Shown here piece after piece: positions 1 through 6,330 of a stretch of 7,000 bases of DNA (its first letter is position 1; the number at the start of each line of letters is the position of its first letter). The stretch is from a bacterium. Its GTDB lineage: Bacteria > Vulcanimicrobiota > Xenobia > Xenobiales > Xenobiaceae. Under the pieces are notes generated by a model, which saw only the letters and a list, made by a program, of their open reading frames with translations, searched no databases and was not told the DNA's origin. Location of the stretch: NCBI GenBank assembly GCA_022839105.1, contig JALHDH010000156.1, positions 1-7,000 of the forward strand, read 5' to 3'. A program made the translations under genes and the position numbers.

Positions 1-564
1 GGAATAGCGGATGGTGATGTCCACGGCGGCGCCGGGCTCGATGTTGGCCACCGACTGAGTGAAGATGTTGGGGCGCTCCTGGTCCAGGAGCGAGGCCACG
101 TGCCCCTGTTCGCGGGCCTGCTCGTAGATGCGCCGGGCCTCGTCGCGGGGCTTGATCTGGCCGCGGATGGTCCGCTTTCCGACCTTCATCTCCATGTCGT
201 AGACCGCGGCGTCCTGGGGCAGAGGGAAGGTGTAGAGGGCCTCGATCTTGTCCTTGCCGGGGTTGTGGAACTGCTGGGTCACCGTGACCGAGGCCACCAG
301 CCCCGAGACCCGGGCTGCAACGTCGGTGTGCTTCAGGGGGCACTCCCCGGAAGGCTTGCCGTCGGGGCCCAGGATCACCAGCGACCCGGCGCCCTGGCCC
401 GAGGCGGGCGCATCGGGCTGGGAGGGAGCCTCCGGGGTCGCAGGAGAGGGAGAGCCCTTCGGGTCGGGCTTCTCGCCGGGGCCGCGGGCCTGGAGCCCGG
501 TGGGCAGGAGGAGGGCGGCCAGAAGCACCGCCAGGGCGAAAAGGGACCACGCTCGTCTGGTCAT
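1..564 (-). CDS. Secreted VIT-domain protein, 5' part only (probable VIT-VWA protein)
   Basis: The gene reads leftward from the ATG at 564 and stays open for 188 codons to the window edge, so its C-terminus is missing. Residues 1-26 look like a Sec signal peptide: Arg3-Arg4, a hydrophobic core at about 7-20, and a likely cleavage after LQA (residue 26). Residues 27-60 are a Pro/Ala/Ser/Gly-rich linker. From about residue 75 the sequence matches the VIT (vault/inter-alpha-trypsin) domain: VTVTQQFHNP (93-102), the EALYTFPLP block (108-116), RTIRGQIKPRDEA (131-143) and ERPNIFTQSVANIEPG (163-178). In bacteria such domains are commonly followed by a von Willebrand A domain, so a VWA part beyond the edge is expected, but this is inference. 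The start is supported by GAGG five bases upstream of the ATG (plus positions 570-573). The role is probably an extracytoplasmic adhesion or binding protein; the exact function is unknown. Confidence 0.88.
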   Translation of the reverse strand, partial: MTRRAWSLFALAVLLAALLLPTGLQARGPGEKPDPKGSPSPATPEAPSQPDAPASGQGAGSLVILGPDGKPSGECPLKHTDVAARVSGLVASVTVTQQFHNPGKDKIEALYTFPLPQDAAVYDMEMKVGKRTIRGQIKPRDEARRIYEQAREQGHVASLLDQERPNIFTQSVANIEPGAAVDITIRYS

Positions 565-579
565 GTCGGCCTCGCAGAC

Positions 580-622
580 CCTGAATCCGCCACCTACCGT
601 GGCATCCGGACGCGGATTCAGG
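580..622. promoter_or_regulatory. 11-bp perfect inverted repeat upstream of the VIT gene
   Basis: The arm CCTGAATCCGC at 580-590 is the exact reverse complement of GCGGATTCAGG at 612-622, with a 21-base spacer. A second, smaller dyad, GCCAC at 589-593 with GTGGC at 599-603, lies partly inside it. The repeat ends just upstream of the Shine-Dalgarno sequence of the minus-strand VIT gene. It could be an operator or a hairpin in that gene's leader. There is no T-run after it on either strand, so it is not a typical terminator. The symmetry is directly visible; the function is inferred. Confidence 0.5.
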
Positions 623-677
623 CTCAAAATGGATTCTTCAAACCTTCAGACGCCCCGGGTTGGTCGCCTATTCCCCA

Positions 678-710
678 GGGGCCTCCTGCCGGCTGGTCCA
701 GCGAGGCCCC
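678..710. repeat. 8-bp GC-rich inverted repeat in the divergent gap
   Basis: GGGGCCTC at 678-685 is the exact reverse complement of GAGGCCCC at 703-710, with a 17-base spacer. It lies mid-way in the 565-792 gap between two divergently transcribed genes. It could fold as a hairpin in a leader RNA, but in DNA this GC-rich a dyad of this size may arise by chance. No U-tract follows, so I do not call a terminator. I see no coding sequence or recognisable RNA gene in this gap. Confidence 0.3.
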
Positions 711-756
711 GGGCCGGCCTGGACGGCCGAGTCGCCGGATTCCTTGATCCATCTCA

Positions 757-794
757 TTCCGAGGATGGCCCCGATGCCCTAGAATCCAGGGCAT
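757..794 (+). promoter_or_regulatory. Candidate promoter with operator-like dyad at the ygiQ start
   Basis: TAGAAT at 780-785 matches the sigma-70 -10 consensus at five of six positions. A weak -35 (TTCCGA, 757-762) lies 17 bases upstream. The -10 ends only seven bases before the ATG at 793, so a transcript from it would have little or no leader. In agreement, there is no well-spaced Shine-Dalgarno: AGGG at 788-791 is too close. ATGCCCT (774-780) and AGGGCAT (788-794) form a perfect 7-bp inverted repeat with a 7-base spacer, enclosing the -10 and touching the start codon. This is the layout expected for a repressor site, but both promoter and operator are inferred by eye. Confidence 0.3.
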
Positions 795-2817
795 GGAGCT
801 CAAACAACCGGCCTTCCTGCCCACCACCCGCCAGGAGATGCGAGCCCTGGGGTGGGAGGCCCTGGACGTCCTGCTCATCACCGGTGACGCCTACGTCGAC
901 CATCCCAGCTTCGGGGCGGCCCTGCTGGGCCGGCTGCTGGTGGCCCGGGGGCTGCGGACCGGCATCGTGGCCCAGCCCCGCTGGACCACGCCCGAGGACG
1001 TCTCCCGCATGGGCCGGCCCCGGCTCTTCGCCGGCGTGACGGCCGGGGCCCTGGACTCGATGCTGGCCCACTACACGGCCTTCCGCAAGAAGCGCCATGA
1101 CGACGCCTACACCCCGGGCGGTCGCGCCGGGGCCCGCCCCAATCGAGCCGTCATCGTGTATTCAAACCTGGTCCGCCAGGCCTTCCCGGGACTGGTGGTC
1201 GTGCTGGGAGGCATCGAGGCCTCGCTGCGCCGGATCACCCACTACGACTTCTGGAGCGACTCGCTGCGCCGGCCGATCCTGCTGGACGCCAAGGCGGATC
1301 TGCTGGTCTGGGGGATGGGCGAGGTCCCCCTGGTCGAGGTGGCCCGAACCCTGCTCCAGGCCGAGAAGGCCGGCATGGATCCCGATTTGACGGGGATCCC
1401 TGGAACAGCCTGGATGGGCCGGCCCGAACAGGTTCCCGAGGGTCGCCCGGTGATCGAGCTCCCCTCGCACGAGAGCCTCCTGCAGGATCCCCGGCTGCTG
1501 ATGCAGGCCACCCTGGCCTCCGAGCACCATGTCCAGCGCGGGGACGCCTGGGCGCTGCAATCCGTGAGCGGACGCACCCTGGTCCTGGCCCCCCCGCCGG
1601 CTCCCCCGACCAGCCGACAACTCGACGAGGTATTCGAACTGCCCTTCTCGCGTCGGGCCCATCCCGGCTACACCGAGTCCATCCCGGCCGAAGAGATGAT
1701 GCGCTGGAGCGTCAACACCCACCGGGGTTGCGGAGGGGGATGTTCCTTCTGCTCGCTGGCCCTGCACCAGGGGCGTCGGGTGGCCTCACGAAGCCGGGGA
1801 TCGATCCTGCGCGAGGTGCGCAGCCTGACCCGGATGCCCGGTTGGGCGGGCTCGATCTCGGATGTGGGTGGGCCCTCGGCGAACATGTGGGGAGCGCGCT
1901 GCACCCTGGATCCCTCCCGCTGCACCCGCGCCAGTTGTCTCTTCCCCGCCGTGTGCCCGGGCTTCCGGGTGGACCAGTCGGCCGGGGTGGAGCTTCTGCG
2001 CGAGGTGACCCGCCAGGAGGGAGTGCGCCACGTCCGGGTGGCCAGCGGAATCCGCCACGACCTGGCCCTGCAGGATCCCCAGGCGTTGAAGGCCCTCACC
2101 ATGGAGTTCACGGGCGGACAGTTGAAGGTGGCCCCCGAGCACCTCTCCGAAAGGGTCCTGCGGGGGATGCGCAAGCCCGCCCGAGAGGTCTTCGAGAGGT
2201 TCCTGGAGGAGTTCCGGCGTCACTCCGAGGCGGCGGGCAAGGAGCAGTACGTCATCCCCTACCTGATCAGCGCCTTCCCCGGCTGCACGGACCAGGACAT
2301 GCGCATACTGGCCGACTGGCTGCGAGGCCGAGGCTGGACGCCCCGCCAGGTCCAGTGCTTCATCCCCACCCCGGGCACGGTGGCCACGGCCATGTACTTC
2401 ACGGGGCTCGATCCCGAGGGAAACCCGATCCACGTGGCCCGCAGCGACGCGGAACGCCTGCGCCAGCACGGGATCCTCTGCCCCGAGCGGGGCCGCAAGC
2501 CGGTCCGGAGCGAGGGGCCCGAGCGAGGGGACAGCCCGCAGCGGGGCGGCAAATCGGAGAAGGGCCGCAAGCCCCAGCGTCCGGACAGGCCGACCTCTGG
2601 CCGCGAACCCATGCCCGACGGCGCGGGGCGGGGCCGCAAGCCCGACCGGGGCGGGAAACCCGGCCGCGAGGCCAGGTCTCCCGAGCGCCAGCCGGGGCCG
2701 CGGCACGCGCCGGACCCCGCGAAATCCCAGTCGTCGGGACGACCTTCCGGCTCCAGGCCGCCCTCAGCCCAGGCGTGGAAGAAGCAGGGGCGTCGCGGCC
2801 CAGGCCGCCACCGCTAG
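793..2817 (+). CDS. ygiQ: YgiQ-family radical SAM protein
   Basis: This 674-residue protein matches the YgiQ (UPF0313) family, predicted [4Fe-4S] radical S-adenosylmethionine enzymes whose reaction is not established. The N-terminal domain has the family signature FLPTTRQEMRALGW (8-21) and the LLITGDAYVDHPSFG block (27-41), which fixes the ATG at 793. The radical SAM cluster motif CxxxCxxC is Cys313, Cys317, Cys320. A second cysteine group typical of the family is Cys370, Cys377, Cys382, Cys388, after GGPSANMWG (359-367). Further family blocks are VASGIRHDLAL (416-426), KVAPEHLSE (445-453), KEQYVIPYLISAFPGC (483-498) and CFIPTPGTVATAMYFTG (522-538). Beyond about residue 560 the usual helical C-terminal region (DUF3362 in E. 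coli YgiQ) is not recognisable. Instead there is a tail of about 110 residues rich in Arg, Pro, Gly and Lys. The gene is convergent with the deacetylase gene, four bases away. Family assignment is very secure; substrate and pathway are unknown. Confidence 0.95.
   Translation: MELKQPAFLPTTRQEMRALGWEALDVLLITGDAYVDHPSFGAALLGRLLVARGLRTGIVAQPRWTTPEDVSRMGRPRLFAGVTAGALDSMLAHYTAFRKKRHDDAYTPGGRAGARPNRAVIVYSNLVRQAFPGLVVVLGGIEASLRRITHYDFWSDSLRRPILLDAKADLLVWGMGEVPLVEVARTLLQAEKAGMDPDLTGIPGTAWMGRPEQVPEGRPVIELPSHESLLQDPRLLMQATLASEHHVQRGDAWALQSVSGRTLVLAPPPAPPTSRQLDEVFELPFSRRAHPGYTESIPAEEMMRWSVNTHRGCGGGCSFCSLALHQGRRVASRSRGSILREVRSLTRMPGWAGSISDVGGPSANMWGARCTLDPSRCTRASCLFPAVCPGFRVDQSAGVELLREVTRQEGVRHVRVASGIRHDLALQDPQALKALTMEFTGGQLKVAPEHLSERVLRGMRKPAREVFERFLEEFRRHSEAAGKEQYVIPYLISAFPGCTDQDMRILADWLRGRGWTPRQVQCFIPTPGTVATAMYFTGLDPEGNPIHVARSDAERLRQHGILCPERGRKPVRSEGPERGDSPQRGGKSEKGRKPQRPDRPTSGREPMPDGAGRGRKPDRGGKPGREARSPERQPGPRHAPDPAKSQSSGRPSGSRPPSAQAWKKQGRRGPGRHR
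2490..2642 (+). repeat. Thrice-repeated 12-base GRKP-coding unit in the ygiQ tail
   Basis: GGGCCGCAAGCC occurs exactly at 2490-2501, 2562-2573 and 2631-2642, at spacings of 72 and 69 bases. All copies are in the ygiQ reading frame and encode Gly-Arg-Lys-Pro at residues 567-570, 591-594 and 614-617. Weaker relatives (GGKS at 585-588, GGKP at 620-623) lie between and after them. The multiples of three and the loose period of 23-24 residues suggest expansion of a basic, disordered protein segment rather than a DNA-level element. Confidence 0.6.
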
Positions 2818-2821
2818 AAAC

Positions 2822-3967
2822 CTACTTCGAGGCCGGCTTGCCCACGTCCAGGATGGAGATCATCTTGTAGCCCTTGGCCTCGAGGGTGTCGAGGACCTTG
2901 TCGAGGTCCTTGGCGGTGTTGGAGTGGATGTCGTGCATCAGGATCACCCCTCCGTTGCCCTTCTTGTCCATGGCCTTGACGCCCGACACGATGCGATCGG
3001 TGAGAGGAGTGGTCTTCTTGCCCTGGCGCAGATCCGACTGGACCCTCCAGTCCAGGGAATCGACCTGCCAGACGACCGACTTGCCGCCGTACTTGTCGTG
3101 GAGGGTACCCAGGACGGACTTGTTGGTGGCTCCGTAGGGGGGGCGGACCAGCTTCAGGGGATAATCGTAGCCCAGCACCTTGTCGACCGCGGCATCGGTC
3201 TTCTTGAGCTCCGAGAGCACGGTGGCCTGGGAGACCTTGGTCAGATCCGGATGGCTCCAGGTGTGGTTGCCCAGGACATGCCCCTCGGCCACGATGCGCT
3301 TGAGAAGGTCGGGATAGCGCTGGGCATTGGCTCCGGTGACGAAGAAGACCGCCCCCTGGATCTTGTGTTCCTTCAGGGTGTCGAGGATCTTGGGGGTCAC
3401 CTTGGGATTCGGCCCGTCATCGAAGGTCAGCACGAACTGGCCCTTGGGGATCTTGTTGTAGTTGTAGCCGATGTCGCCCAACTGCTTGAAGAACTCGGGG
3501 GTCAATTGCTTGACGCTGTCGGGAACCTTCTGGGTCGTCCCGGCCTTGGCCGGTTGGGCCTGCTGGGAGGCCAGCAGCGCCAGGGGCACGGCCTGGCTGG
3601 CAGGCGAAGCGCTCGAGACGGCTGGGGTCTGAGCCAGCGAGAAGAGGTTGACGCCCGCAGTCGAGGCCTCGACCACGCGGACCTGACTGGCCAGAGGGGC
3701 CTGAGGCGGGGAGGCCAGGACCGGAGTCATGGCCTGGGCCAGGCCCGAGAGTCCGGTGATCCCGGCGGCGACGGCCAGGGCCACGGTTCCGGCACGGACC
3801 GCCAGACCGGACGCCGAGTGCTTGGCCGGACCGGAGGAGACCTCGGCAGGGTTCGCTCCGCTCAGACAGACCGAATCCTGAGGTGGGGCGGCCTCGGTCG
3901 AAGTGGGGCGGCTCACCGCCGCGCGCGGGAAGGTTGCGGGGGGGGCACTGTTGAGCTCGATACGCAT
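2822..3967 (-). CDS. Polysaccharide deacetylase, NodB homology domain, exported or membrane-anchored
   Basis: The 381-residue protein belongs to carbohydrate esterase family 4, metal-dependent enzymes that remove N- or O-acetyl groups from peptidoglycan, chitin-like or exopolysaccharide chains. All five motifs are present: TFDDGP (181-186, catalytic base and metal Asp183/Asp184), HTWSH (metal His235 and His239), RPPYG (275-279), DSLDW (303-307) and LMHDIH (343-348, catalytic His345). A hydrophobic stretch at about 61-76 ending in LAQA (76-79) can act as signal peptide or membrane anchor. It is preceded by an unusually long N-terminal segment of about 55 residues. Residues 80-150 are an Ala/Ser/Gln/Pro-rich linker. 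I chose the ATG at 3967. The frame is open to an earlier ATG at 4138, but that would overlap the divergent MoxR gene and add an Arg/Ser-rich, non-conserved stretch. The gene ends four bases from ygiQ, with no clear terminator between them. The substrate cannot be read from sequence. Confidence 0.93.
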   Translation of the reverse strand: MRIELNSAPPATFPRAAVSRPTSTEAAPPQDSVCLSGANPAEVSSGPAKHSASGLAVRAGTVALAVAAGITGLSGLAQAMTPVLASPPQAPLASQVRVVEASTAGVNLFSLAQTPAVSSASPASQAVPLALLASQQAQPAKAGTTQKVPDSVKQLTPEFFKQLGDIGYNYNKIPKGQFVLTFDDGPNPKVTPKILDTLKEHKIQGAVFFVTGANAQRYPDLLKRIVAEGHVLGNHTWSHPDLTKVSQATVLSELKKTDAAVDKVLGYDYPLKLVRPPYGATNKSVLGTLHDKYGGKSVVWQVDSLDWRVQSDLRQGKKTTPLTDRIVSGVKAMDKKGNGGVILMHDIHSNTAKDLDKVLDTLEAKGYKMISILDVGKPASK

Positions 3968-4122
3968 GTCCCGAGGCCTGCTTTCCTGGAAGTCCTGTCT
4001 GAAGAGAACATGCGCCGGACTCCCGGAAAAACCTCTGAAATTTCCCGAGCACGGCCCGGCTTCCCGGCGCGAAGAGCGGGAGGCGCGGGAATCGCCGGGT
4101 CGGGAGGCGAAAGCCCCGGGCG
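3968..4122. other. Divergent intergenic region between deacetylase and MoxR genes
   Basis: This 155-base gap must hold the promoters of both flanking genes, but I recognise no convincing -35/-10 pair. A locally AT-richer patch at 4025-4044 is the likeliest place. CCCGGCG (4063-4069) and CGCCGGG (4093-4099) form a 7-bp inverted repeat in the MoxR leader. The only Shine-Dalgarno-like sequence before MoxR is GGGAGG at 4102-4107, 15 bases from the ATG, which is long. A small GGC-GAAA-GCC hairpin (4106-4115) lies between. No gene or RNA is visible here. Confidence 0.4.
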
Positions 4123-5086
4123 ATGAAGACCTCCCCAAATCCCCTCTTCACCCGCCTGGTCGAGAACCTCGAACGGGTCGTGCAGGGCAAGACCCGACCC
4201 CTTCAGTTTCTGGTCGTCTCGCTGCTCTCAGGAGGTCATATCCTGATGGAGGACGTGCCCGGAGTGGGCAAGACCACCTTGGCCAAGGCCCTGGCAGCCT
4301 CGATCCGGGGGAGCTTTCGCCGGGTCCAGTTCACCCCGGACCTGCTGCCCACCGACATCCTGGGCTCCTCCATCTACAATCCCCGGGAGGGGACCTTCGA
4401 CTTCCACCAGGGTCCGGTCTTCTGCAATATCCTGCTGGCCGACGAGATCAACCGGGCCTCGCCGCGAACCCAGTCCAGCCTGCTGGAGGCCATGAGCGAA
4501 GGCCAGGCCACCATCGAGGGGGTGACGCCAGGCCACCATCGAGGGGGTGACCCGGACCCTGCCCCGCCCCTTCGTGGTGCTGGCGACGCAGAACCCCATC
4601 GAGTTCCACGGCACCTATCCCCTGCCCGAGGCCCAACTGGATCGCTTCACGATGCGCCTGGCCCTGGGCTACCCGGACCGGGACCACGAACTGGCGGTCC
4701 TGGAGGCCCAGCGCCAACAGCACCCTCTGGAGCGCCTGGAGGCCGTCACCGACCTGGACGAGGTCATGCATGCCCAGGAGGCCGTCCGCCAGGTGCGCGT
4801 CGAGAGGCCGGTCTCGGAATACATCCTGTCCCTGGTCCAGGCCACCCGCGAGGATCCGCGTCTGAAGCTGGGTTCCAGCACCCGGGGGGCCCTGGCCCTG
4901 TACCGCACGGCCCAGGCCCTGGCCTGGTGTGAAGGCCGCGACTACGTCCTTCCCGACGACATCAAGAGATTGTCCCGCGAGGTCCTGGCCCACCGGGTGA
5001 TGCTGGACACCAAGTCTCGCTACTCGGGAGTCTCGCGCGAGGACCTCGTGGCCGAGATCGTGGGCCGGATCCCGCCCACCCCGTGA
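4123..5086 (+). pseudogene. MoxR-family AAA+ ATPase, frameshifted by a 25-bp tandem duplication
   Basis: MoxR proteins are AAA+ ATPases thought to act as chaperones that activate or assemble partner proteins, usually with VWA or DUF58 partners encoded alongside. The first frame (from the ATG at 4123) carries the Walker A PGVGKTT (46-52), the FTPDLLPTDILG block (70-81) and the Walker B LLADEINRA (104-112), and is native up to Thr135. It then runs out of frame to a stop at 4932, predicting a 269-residue aberrant product. The native sequence resumes in the +2 frame with LPRPFVVLATQNP (sensor 1), LPEAQLDRF (arginine-finger region) and GSSTRGALALYR (sensor 2 region), ending at TGA 5084-5086. Deleting one 25-base copy joins the two parts into a 312-residue protein of normal MoxR length with no conserved block missing. 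As written the gene cannot make a full ATPase: the N-part lacks sensor 1 and 2, and the C-part lacks both Walker motifs. The gene heads the DUF58/transglutaminase-like operon. A sequencing or assembly error is possible. Confidence 0.9.
4502..4551 (+). repeat. Exact 25-bp tandem duplication inside the MoxR gene
   Basis: Bases 4502-4526 and 4527-4551 are identical over all 25 positions, and the flanking bases differ (g/c before, g/c after), so the unit is exactly 25. Because 25 is not a multiple of three, the extra copy shifts the frame. With one copy, codons 127-145 read GQATIEGVTRTLPRPFVVL, which matches the MoxR family; with two, the frame is lost after Thr135. Absence of any mismatch between copies suggests a recent event or an artefact. 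Confidence 0.97.
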
Positions 5087-6330
5087 TCCGGGGTTCGGCG
5101 CAGACCCGTCCCCGGAGCCAGGGCGGAGGCCTGTTGGTCCGCTGGTTGCGCGTGCTGCTGCGCGAGAAGCTCACGGGCACGGGCCGACTGGTCTTCTGGC
5201 TCTTCCTGCTGGCCAACGCGACGGGGATGGCCTCCTTCGTGATCAAGATCTACTTCGTCTGGAGCGCCTTGCTGGGCCTGCTGGCCACCAGCGTCCTGGC
5301 CTCGCGGCTGGCCCGGGTCCCCCTCCTCGCCGAGCTGCAGACTCCGCGCAACACCCTGGCCGGCAGCACCCTGGAGCTGCCCTTGCGGGTCTCCAACCCC
5401 ACCGGCCGGACCGCCCTGGATCTGCAGTTCAGCCTGCTGGATCCCCCGGCGGGACTGGACTGGAGCCGGGTCGAGCTGGAGCGGCTCTCACCCGGCGAGG
5501 AGCGGGTCCTCTCGCTTCCGGTCGGCTTTCCCAGGCGGGGACATCTGGTCCTGGAAGGGGTCCGCCAGGAGAACGTCTTTCCCTTGGGGCTATGGCGGGA
5601 TGCCCGGCGGCTGCGCCAACCGCGCAGCCTCCTGGTCTATCCGGCCTTCCATCCTCTGCTCAGCCTGGACATCCCCGTCGGGCGGCGCTACCAGCCAGGT
5701 GGCATCGCCCTGACCTCGCACGTGGGCGAGTCGACGGAATTCGTCTCGACCCGCGAGTTCCGCACCGGGGACAGCCTGCGCAACATCCACTGGCGTTCCT
5801 GGGGCCGCCTGGGGCGCCCGGTGGTCAAGGAGTTCCAGGAGGAGTACTTCTGCCGGATCGCGCTGCTCCTGGACACCTTCGTCCCCTCGCCTCGGGGAGA
5901 GGAAGCCTTCGAGGCGGCGATCAGCCTGGCGGCCTCGGTGGCCAACCGCCTGGCCCTGGAGGAGTACATCGTGGACCTCTTCGCGGCAGGGCCGGAGGTC
6001 CATCACTTCCAGGCCGGGCGAAGCCTGGCCTACCTGGAGAACGTGATGGACATCCTGGCCTGCGTCGAGTCCTGTCCCCAGGCACCCTTCCAGAATCTCG
6101 AACCGGTCCTTTTGGACCACATGGGCAACATCACCACGACGATCGCCTTCCTGCTGGCCTGGGACGACGAGCGCGCCGGGATGCTGCGCGCCATCCAGGA
6201 CCGGGGCTCGGCCCTGAAGATCCTGCTGATCCAGTCCGAAGAGCCTGCCCTGGCCGAACACCCCGTCCTGGGCCCCCTCCACTGGATCCCCCCCGAAAGG
6301 GTGCGCTCCGGAGCGGTGGAGTCGCTTTGA
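5083..6330 (+). CDS. DUF58 domain protein, MoxR-associated
   Basis: This 415-residue protein has two hydrophobic segments at about 36-54 and 57-74, placing the rest at the membrane. A beta-rich middle region (about 85-180) leads to the DUF58 signature STREFRTGDSLRNIHWRSWG (222-241) followed by GRPVVKEFQEE (244-254). After it comes a VWA-like fold with the strand IALLLDTF (259-266). The canonical metal site DxSxS is degenerate there (Asp264-Thr-Phe-Val-Pro-Ser269). DUF58 proteins are usually encoded beside MoxR ATPases and are their presumed partners. The GTG start at 5083 overlaps the MoxR stop as GTGA, suggesting translational coupling, but has no Shine-Dalgarno. A TTG at 5134 in the same frame, four bases after GGCGGAGG (5122-5129), is a serious alternative that would give 398 residues and drop a non-descript Arg/Gln/Gly N-terminus. 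The family assignment is secure; the biochemical role is unknown. Confidence 0.92.
   Translation: MIRGSAQTRPRSQGGGLLVRWLRVLLREKLTGTGRLVFWLFLLANATGMASFVIKIYFVWSALLGLLATSVLASRLARVPLLAELQTPRNTLAGSTLELPLRVSNPTGRTALDLQFSLLDPPAGLDWSRVELERLSPGEERVLSLPVGFPRRGHLVLEGVRQENVFPLGLWRDARRLRQPRSLLVYPAFHPLLSLDIPVGRRYQPGGIALTSHVGESTEFVSTREFRTGDSLRNIHWRSWGRLGRPVVKEFQEEYFCRIALLLDTFVPSPRGEEAFEAAISLAASVANRLALEEYIVDLFAAGPEVHHFQAGRSLAYLENVMDILACVESCPQAPFQNLEPVLLDHMGNITTTIAFLLAWDDERAGMLRAIQDRGSALKILLIQSEEPALAEHPVLGPLHWIPPERVRSGAVESL
6315..6329 (+). promoter_or_regulatory. Shine-Dalgarno supporting the TTG start of the last gene
   Basis: GGTGGAG at 6315-6321 lies five bases before TTG at 6327-6329. The TTG overlaps the TGA stop (6328-6330) of the DUF58 gene as TTGA. 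Good spacing plus the stop-start overlap support a non-ATG start with translational coupling. Confidence 0.6.

Noticed and set aside
2795..2808. GCGGCC-CA-GGCCGC palindrome at the ygiQ/deacetylase junction as a bidirectional terminator
   Set aside because: The stem is short (five base pairs with a four-base loop), lies inside the last ygiQ codons, and has no T-run on either strand. Such GC palindromes are common in this base composition.
1728..2870. Long open frames on both strands within ygiQ (for example 1728-2870 plus and 1786-2706 minus)
   Set aside because: They are Gly/Pro/Arg-rich translations typical of alternative frames in GC-rich genes, have no recognisable domain, and overlap a gene with clear family motifs.
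4063..4099. CCCGGCG/CGCCGGG dyad upstream of MoxR as a riboswitch or attenuator
   Set aside because: A seven-base GC-only stem with a 23-base loop is expected by chance here, and no conserved riboswitch core or U-tract is visible.
2924..4126. Open plus-strand frame opposite the deacetylase gene
   Set aside because: It is the antisense shadow of the deacetylase coding sequence, with low-complexity Gly/Leu-rich translation and no family resemblance.
3968..4138. Longer deacetylase reading frame starting at ATG 4138
   Set aside because: It would overlap the start of the divergent MoxR gene, and the extra 57 residues are Arg/Ser/Gly-rich with no family similarity. The ATG at 3967 is more plausible.
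4547..5086. A separate gene starting at GTG 4547 downstream of the MoxR N-terminal part
   Set aside because: The GTG lies inside the second duplicate copy and its GAGGGG is directly abutting, so there is no properly spaced ribosome site. The product would be a MoxR C-terminus without Walker motifs, best explained as a frameshifted remainder.
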